Origin: Serratia odorifera
GTDB taxonomy: Bacteria > Pseudomonadota > Gammaproteobacteria > Enterobacterales > Enterobacteriaceae
NCBI RefSeq assembly: GCF_900635445.1
Contig: NZ_LR134117.1
Coordinates: 4,216,001-4,280,000, forward strand
Length of the DNA stretch: 64,000 bases
Reading direction: 5' to 3'
Below the pieces are notes generated by a model. That model made no database searches. It saw nothing but the letters and a program-made list of their open reading frames with translations, and was not told the DNA's origin. Shown here one piece after another: positions 59,788 to 64,000 of this stretch. A program made the translations under genes and the position numbers. Numbering within the stretch: position 1 is the first letter of the stretch; each line of letters begins with the position of its first letter.

Positions 59788-59956
59788 TGATTCAATTATT
59801 CCACCGTTACCGCCAATTGAGTAAATCAGCGGAAATATATCCAGCCGATTCATGATAAATTGTGCTTAAACGATTAAACATGCCGAATAAATGCAGGTTA
59901 TTTTTTTGCCGGTAATTTGACAAAATGAATAACAAACTTGGGGTTAATCGGTTTAT

Positions 59957-59999
59957 TAGGACGATTCTTAATGACTAATTTAAGCCAAGTACCTAGTAT
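59957..59999 (+). promoter_or_regulatory. rprA promoter with RcsB box
   Basis: TAGGACGATTCTTA (59957-59970) fits the RcsB box TARGANNATTCYTA. It is directly followed by ATGACT (59971-59976, -35) and, after 17 bp, TAGTAT (59994-59999, -10). A box abutting the -35 is the E. coli rprA layout, so activation by the Rcs phosphorelay is expected. Confidence 0.8.
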
Positions 60000-60005
60000 T
60001 ATTGC

Positions 60006-60117
60006 CATATCTTGCTTTAACCCCCTAATTTCAAGCAAGTTTTCCAAACAATGTAATGCCATACATGTGAATTGCTGTGTGTAGTCTTTGCCCGTCTTCA
60101 AGGATGGGCTTTTTTTT
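60006..60117 (+). ncRNA. rprA: Hfq-dependent small RNA RprA
   Basis: The 3' half has GAATTGCTGTGTGTAGTCTT followed by the terminator stem GCCCGTC...GGATGGGC and eight T, which matches E. coli RprA. The position after ydiK is conserved. The 5' part differs: a stem CTTGCTT/AAGCAAG encloses a CCCCCTAATTTC loop. RprA activates rpoS translation and represses csgD and others in E. coli. The 5' end is inferred from the -10 at 59994 and is uncertain by a few bases. Confidence 0.9.
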
Positions 60118-60170
60118 GTCCTTTTCTTCTACATTATTATTTATTGCCATACTCGCTTACATCTGGAAAT

Positions 60171-60204
60171 AAAAAAGCCGCATAACTACTGCGGCTTTTT
60201 TCAA
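60171..60204. terminator. Bidirectional terminator after ppsA
   Basis: AAAAAGCCGCA and TGCGGCTTTTTT form a stem with flanking A and T runs, so it stops ppsA (minus strand) and any read-through from rprA. Confidence 0.85.
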
Positions 60205-60234
60205 TGAAATATATCTTATCGGCGCAATTTATTT

Positions 60235-62607
60235 TTACTTGGCCAAATTAATCCAGGTTTGCACCACGGTATCCGGATTAAGTGACAGGCTGTCGATCCC
60301 CTGCTCCATCAACCACTCGGCAAAATCTTCATGGTCTGACGGACCCTGACCGCAAATACCGACATATTTACCATGGCGCTTGGCTGCCTGAATCGCCATC
60401 GACAGCAGCGCTTTCACCGCGTCGTTACGCTCGTCAAACAGTTCTGAAACCACGCCGGAGTCGCGATCCAGCCCCAGCGCCAGCTGTGTCATGTCATTGG
60501 AGCCAATCGAGAAGCCATCAAAGTGCTCAAGGAACCGATCCGCCAGCAGCGCGTTGGACGGGATCTCGCACATCATGATCACTTTCAGCCCGTTTTCGCC
60601 ACGCTTCAGCCCCTGACGCCCCAGTTCCGCAACCACCGCTTCCGCTTGCGCCACGGTGCGCACGAACGGCACCATGATTTCCACGTTGGTCAGCCCCATC
60701 TCGTTGCGTACCCGCTTGACCGCCTCACATTCCAGTGCGAAGCAATCACGGAAGCTGTCTGAAACGTAGCGACCGGCGCCGCGGAAACCCAGCATTGGGT
60801 TTTCTTCATGTGGCTCGTATTTTTCACCGCCGACCAGGTTGGCATACTCGTTGGACTTGAAATCGGACAACCGCACAATAACGCGTTTTGGCCAAAACGC
60901 CGCGCCCAGCGTCGCGATCCCTTCGGTCAGACGACCGACATAGAATTCCACCGGATGGTCATAGCCATGCATCAGCCCCTTGATTTCACGCTGCAACTCC
61001 GGCGTTTGCTGGTCGAACTCCAGCAGCGCGCGTGGGTGCACGCCGATCATCCGGTTGATGATGAACTCCAAACGCGCCAGACCGACACCTTCGTTTGGCA
61101 GGCAGGCAAAGTCAAAGGCACGATCCGGGTTACCGACGTTCATCATGATCTTCAGTGGCAGTTGCGGCAGCTCGTTCACTTCGGAGCTCTGCACGGTAAA
61201 GTCCAGCATGTCTTGGTAAACGTAGCCGGTATCGCCTTCGGCACAGGATATCGTCACCTTTTGGCCGTCTTTCAGCACGTCGGTGGCGTGGCCGCAGCCC
61301 ACGACCGCCGGAATGCCCAGCTCACGCGCAATGATTGCCGCATGGCAGGTACGACCGCCGCGGTTGGTAACGATCGCCGCCGCCTTCTTCATGATCGGTT
61401 CCCAGTCCGGGTCGGTCATGTCGGTCACCAGCACGTCGCCCGGCTGGATGCGATCCATTTCGCTGATGTCATGGATCACTTTCACCGGGCCGGCACCGAT
61501 ACGATGACCAATGGCGCGGCCTTCTACCAGTACCTTGCTGCTGCCGTTGAGTTGATAGCGTTCCATCACCTGCCCATTGGAGCGCACGGTTTCCGGACGC
61601 GCCTGGACGATCAGCAGTTTGCCGGTGTGGCCGTCTTTCGCCCACTCGATATCCATCGGTCGGCCATAGTGTTTTTCAATCAGGATTGCCTGATGCGCCA
61701 GCGCCTGTACTTCATCGTCGCTCAGAGAGAAACGATTGCGTTGCGCCTCTGGCACGTCTTCAATCGCCACCTGCTTGCCGTGGTCCTGCGACGGCGCATA
61801 CACCATGCGGATTTTTTTGGAACCGACATTGCGGCGCACGATGGCCGGTTTGCCGTTCAGCAGCGTCGGCTTGTGCACATAGAATTCGTCCGGGTTAACC
61901 GCACCCTGCACCACCATTTCACCCAAACCGTATGCCGAGGTGATAAACACCACCTGATCAAAACCGGATTCGGTATCGATGGTGAACATCACGCCGGACG
62001 ATGCCAGATCGGAGCGCACCATGCGTTGCACGCCGGCGGATAGCGCCACGCCGCGGTGATCGTAGCCCTGATGCACGCGATAGGAAATGGCGCGGTCATT
62101 GAACAGCGATGCGAACACGTGTTTGATGGCAATCATCACGGCATCGATGCCTTGCACGTTCAGGAAGGTTTCCTGCTGGCCGGCAAACGACGCATCGGGC
62201 ATGTCCTCGGCGGTGGCGGAAGAGCGCACGGCAAAGGAGGCTTCCGGTTCGCCATCGGCCAATTGCTGATAAGCCAGGGTGATTTCGCGCTCGAACTCCG
62301 CATGGAACGGGGTATCGATAACCCATTGGCGAATCTGCGCGCCGGCCTTGGCCAGTTGGGTGACGTCATCAACGTCAGTTTGATCCAGTAACTGATAAAT
62401 GCGCTGGTTGACACCGCTTTGTTCGAGGAAATCGTTAAACGCCTGGGCAGTAGTGGCAAAGCCATTTGGCACGGCCACGCCCAGATCGGACAGATTGGTG
62501 ATCATTTCACCGAGCGATGCATTTTTGCCGCCAACACGGTCAACGTCGTGCATGCCAAGCTGGTTGTACCAAAGCACATTACGCAAGTCTGGGCCATTAT
62601 TGGACAT
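60235..62607 (-). CDS. ppsA: Phosphoenolpyruvate synthase
   Basis: The 790-residue protein starts MSNNGPDLRNVLWYNQLGMHDVDRVGGKN. It has an ATP-grasp domain, the swivelling domain with GGRTCHAAIIARELGIPAVVG (phospho-His near residue 421), and the C-terminal TIM barrel with MCEIPSNALLADRFLEHFDG. It converts pyruvate and ATP to PEP for gluconeogenesis. The frame is intact. It is divergent from ppsR. Confidence 0.97.
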   Translation of the reverse strand: MSNNGPDLRNVLWYNQLGMHDVDRVGGKNASLGEMITNLSDLGVAVPNGFATTAQAFNDFLEQSGVNQRIYQLLDQTDVDDVTQLAKAGAQIRQWVIDTPFHAEFEREITLAYQQLADGEPEASFAVRSSATAEDMPDASFAGQQETFLNVQGIDAVMIAIKHVFASLFNDRAISYRVHQGYDHRGVALSAGVQRMVRSDLASSGVMFTIDTESGFDQVVFITSAYGLGEMVVQGAVNPDEFYVHKPTLLNGKPAIVRRNVGSKKIRMVYAPSQDHGKQVAIEDVPEAQRNRFSLSDDEVQALAHQAILIEKHYGRPMDIEWAKDGHTGKLLIVQARPETVRSNGQVMERYQLNGSSKVLVEGRAIGHRIGAGPVKVIHDISEMDRIQPGDVLVTDMTDPDWEPIMKKAAAIVTNRGGRTCHAAIIARELGIPAVVGCGHATDVLKDGQKVTISCAEGDTGYVYQDMLDFTVQSSEVNELPQLPLKIMMNVGNPDRAFDFACLPNEGVGLARLEFIINRMIGVHPRALLEFDQQTPELQREIKGLMHGYDHPVEFYVGRLTEGIATLGAAFWPKRVIVRLSDFKSNEYANLVGGEKYEPHEENPMLGFRGAGRYVSDSFRDCFALECEAVKRVRNEMGLTNVEIMVPFVRTVAQAEAVVAELGRQGLKRGENGLKVIMMCEIPSNALLADRFLEHFDGFSIGSNDMTQLALGLDRDSGVVSELFDERNDAVKALLSMAIQAAKRHGKYVGICGQGPSDHEDFAEWLMEQGIDSLSLNPDTVVQTWINLAK

Positions 62608-63152
62608 CGAGACAATCCTTATTGCTATCAGTAGGGTATAGACGGATTTAATTCAATTGCGTTGTTCGCCCTTATTTGGGGCCGAACCAGACTAGCACAA
62701 TCATCCATAAGAAATGGAAAGGTGAATCGATCAACCCGATGAAGAAAATGGATTTTAAGAGAATTACCTAAACGGTCTTTTTGCCGCAGAAACCGGTCTC
62801 TGGCGCGCTAAAACACGTAAATTCAACAAATTACGTATATTTTCAATTCTTATTTAACAGCAAGGCGAATTGCCAGCCTTCTGTTGAAATTATCATCGAT
62901 ATACAGCTCAATCGACCGAGAATAATTGGCTATCGCTTTTTATAAAAATCAAAATTCAATTTCAAAAAACAAAATTGCCGGAATGTTCTTATTTTTGCGC
63001 TTTTCGGTTGGCTAACCACTGTGGAATCCGTTGGCATCACAGTTTTTTTGCTAGCCTCTTTACCGCCGAATACTCTGGAGCCCATTATGTTTGAACGACA
63101 GGCCATCGCCTTGCCGCAGCAGGAAACGTATTTTTCAGTTAAGGAGTCACGG
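62608..63152. other. Region between ppsA and ppsR
   Basis: The 545-bp gap, AT-rich in 62700-63000, holds both promoters. I see no clear Cra box and no other gene. An upstream in-frame ATG for ppsR at 63087 has GGAG before it, so part of this may be translated. Confidence 0.45.
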
Positions 63153-63974
63153 GTGGAAAGAAGCGTATTTTATATTTCGGATGGCACGGCGATCACCGCC
63201 GAGGTGCTCGGCCACGCGGTACTGTCGCAATTTCCGGTCAAGGCAACCACCTTTACCCTGCCGTTTGTCGAAACCGAAGCGCGCGCGCGGGCCGTCAGCC
63301 AGCAAATCAACGAAATTTATCAACAGACCGGCGTGCGGCCACTGGTGTTTTATTCGATCATTTCGCCGGAAGTACGTAACGTCATCACCCAGAGCGAAGG
63401 ATTCTGCCAGGATATCGTGCAGGCGCTGGTCGGCCCGTTGCAGGGGGAACTGGATGTCGAACCGACACCGGTGCCCAATCGTACCCATGGGTTGACGGAA
63501 AGCAACCTGGGCAAATATGACGCGCGCATCGCGGCCATTGATTACACGCTGGCGCATGATGACGGTATTTCACTACGCAACCTCGATCAGGCGCAGGTGA
63601 TCCTGCTCGGTGTATCGCGCTGCGGCAAAACCCCTACCAGCCTCTATCTGGCCATGCAGTTTGGCATTCGTGCAGCCAACTACCCGTTTATCGCCGACGA
63701 TATGGACAATTTGCATTTACCCGCCGCGCTGAAGCCGTTTCAACATAAACTGTTCGGCCTGACGATTAACCCGGAACGACTGGCAGCCATTCGTGAAGAG
63801 CGCCGCGAAAACAGCCGTTATGCGTCGTTGCGCCAGTGTCGGATGGAAATTGCCGAAGTCGAAGCATTGTTCCGTAAAAATCAAATCCGCTATCTGAATT
63901 CCACCAACTACTCCGTCGAGGAAATTTCCACCAAAATTCTCGATATTCTCGGCATGAGCCGTCGAATGTTTTAA
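63153..63974 (+). CDS. ppsR: PEP synthase regulatory protein PpsR (bifunctional kinase/pyrophosphorylase)
   Basis: The 273-residue protein begins (GTG) ERSVFYISDGTAITAEVLGH and has the P-loop GVSRCGKTPTS near residues 153-163 and FIADDMDNLHLPAAL. PpsR (YdiA) inactivates PpsA by ADP-dependent phosphorylation and reactivates it by phosphorolysis. GTG 63153 is chosen because AAGGAG lies 6 nt upstream and the length is closest to E. coli (277). ATG 63087 with GGAG upstream would add 22 residues, and ATG 63021 is less likely. Divergent from ppsA. Confidence 0.93.
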   Translation: MERSVFYISDGTAITAEVLGHAVLSQFPVKATTFTLPFVETEARARAVSQQINEIYQQTGVRPLVFYSIISPEVRNVITQSEGFCQDIVQALVGPLQGELDVEPTPVPNRTHGLTESNLGKYDARIAAIDYTLAHDDGISLRNLDQAQVILLGVSRCGKTPTSLYLAMQFGIRAANYPFIADDMDNLHLPAALKPFQHKLFGLTINPERLAAIREERRENSRYASLRQCRMEIAEVEALFRKNQIRYLNSTNYSVEEISTKILDILGMSRRMF

Positions 63975-64000
63975 CCCTGCTCGGCAGCAAACCGCTGCCG

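Noticed and set aside
60808..62043. A 411-codon open frame opposite ppsA
   Set aside because: PpsA is unmistakable on the other strand. Long antisense frames are common in GC-rich genes of this kind.
62608..63086. Cra site activating ppsA
   Set aside because: I searched by eye for GCTGAAWC-type palindromes and found none good enough to report.

Overview
The window looks like a chromosomal segment of a Serratia species. From about 8.2 kb onwards the gene order follows the Escherichia coli pdxY-to-ppsR region (gstA, pdxY, tyrS, pdxH, mliC, anmK, slyB, slyA, ydhIJK, sodC, ydhF, ydhL, nemR, nemA, gloA, rnt, grxD, mepH, sodB, ynhF, purR, punR, punC, cfa, ribC, mdtK, tRNA-Val, pykF, lpp, ldtE, sufESDCBA, menI, ydiJ, ydiK, rprA, ppsA, ppsR). 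Genes typical of Serratia sit inside this backbone: an S-layer-type protein (slaA) between pdxY and tyrS, and a family I.3 RTX lipase (lipA) between sodC and ydhF. The genus assignment is an inference from gene content and order; I cannot fix the species.

Layout. 1-6.5 kb is an accessory block of single genes: an XRE regulator (cut by the window edge) divergent from benE, a fluoroacetate-dehalogenase-like hydrolase, two-way overlapping cupin and APH(6)-type kinase genes, RidA, SnoaL-like and antibiotic-monooxygenase-like proteins, and small proteins (DUF3811, TM2). 6.6-9.1 kb carries a DapA-like aldolase, gstA and pdxY. 9.4-12.5 kb is slaA. 12.5-21.5 kb is tyrS to sodC, including the slyB/slyA pair and the ydhIJK efflux operon. 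21.7-23.5 kb is lipA. 23.6-31.6 kb holds reductases, a LysR/oxidoreductase pair, eptA (lipid A phosphoethanolamine transferase) and the nemR-nemA-gloA electrophile-defence genes. 31.6-42.1 kb holds redox, purine-regulation, membrane-lipid, riboflavin and efflux genes. Three tandem tRNA-Val(GAC) genes follow, then pykF, lpp, ldtE, the suf iron-sulphur operon, a Fur-box-controlled gene of unknown function, a lytic transglycosylase, menI/ydiJ, ydiK, the small RNA RprA, and ppsA/ppsR.

Regulatory sites readable in the DNA include paired 16-bp palindromes before benE, a PhoP-type box before slyB, a PmrA-type box before eptA, NemR boxes before nemR and nemA, a PurR-like box before purR, a Cra box at pykF, Fur boxes before sufA and before the unknown gene at 52987, and an RcsB box before rprA. 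Together they show envelope-stress, iron, electrophile and carbon-flow control layered over the backbone.

Sequence quality is a major caveat. At least 22 single-base indels, 18 of them extra bases and most in short homopolymer runs, break 16 genes, including tyrS, lpp, pykF, sufB and pdxH. In tyrS, pdxH, gloA, pykF, lpp, sufS and ydiJ, removing or adding the single base restores exactly the length of the E. coli protein as I know it. These are most simply sequencing or assembly errors, not real pseudogenes. I therefore give full repaired gene spans and state where each frame breaks. I saw no insertion sequence, prophage or CRISPR array.
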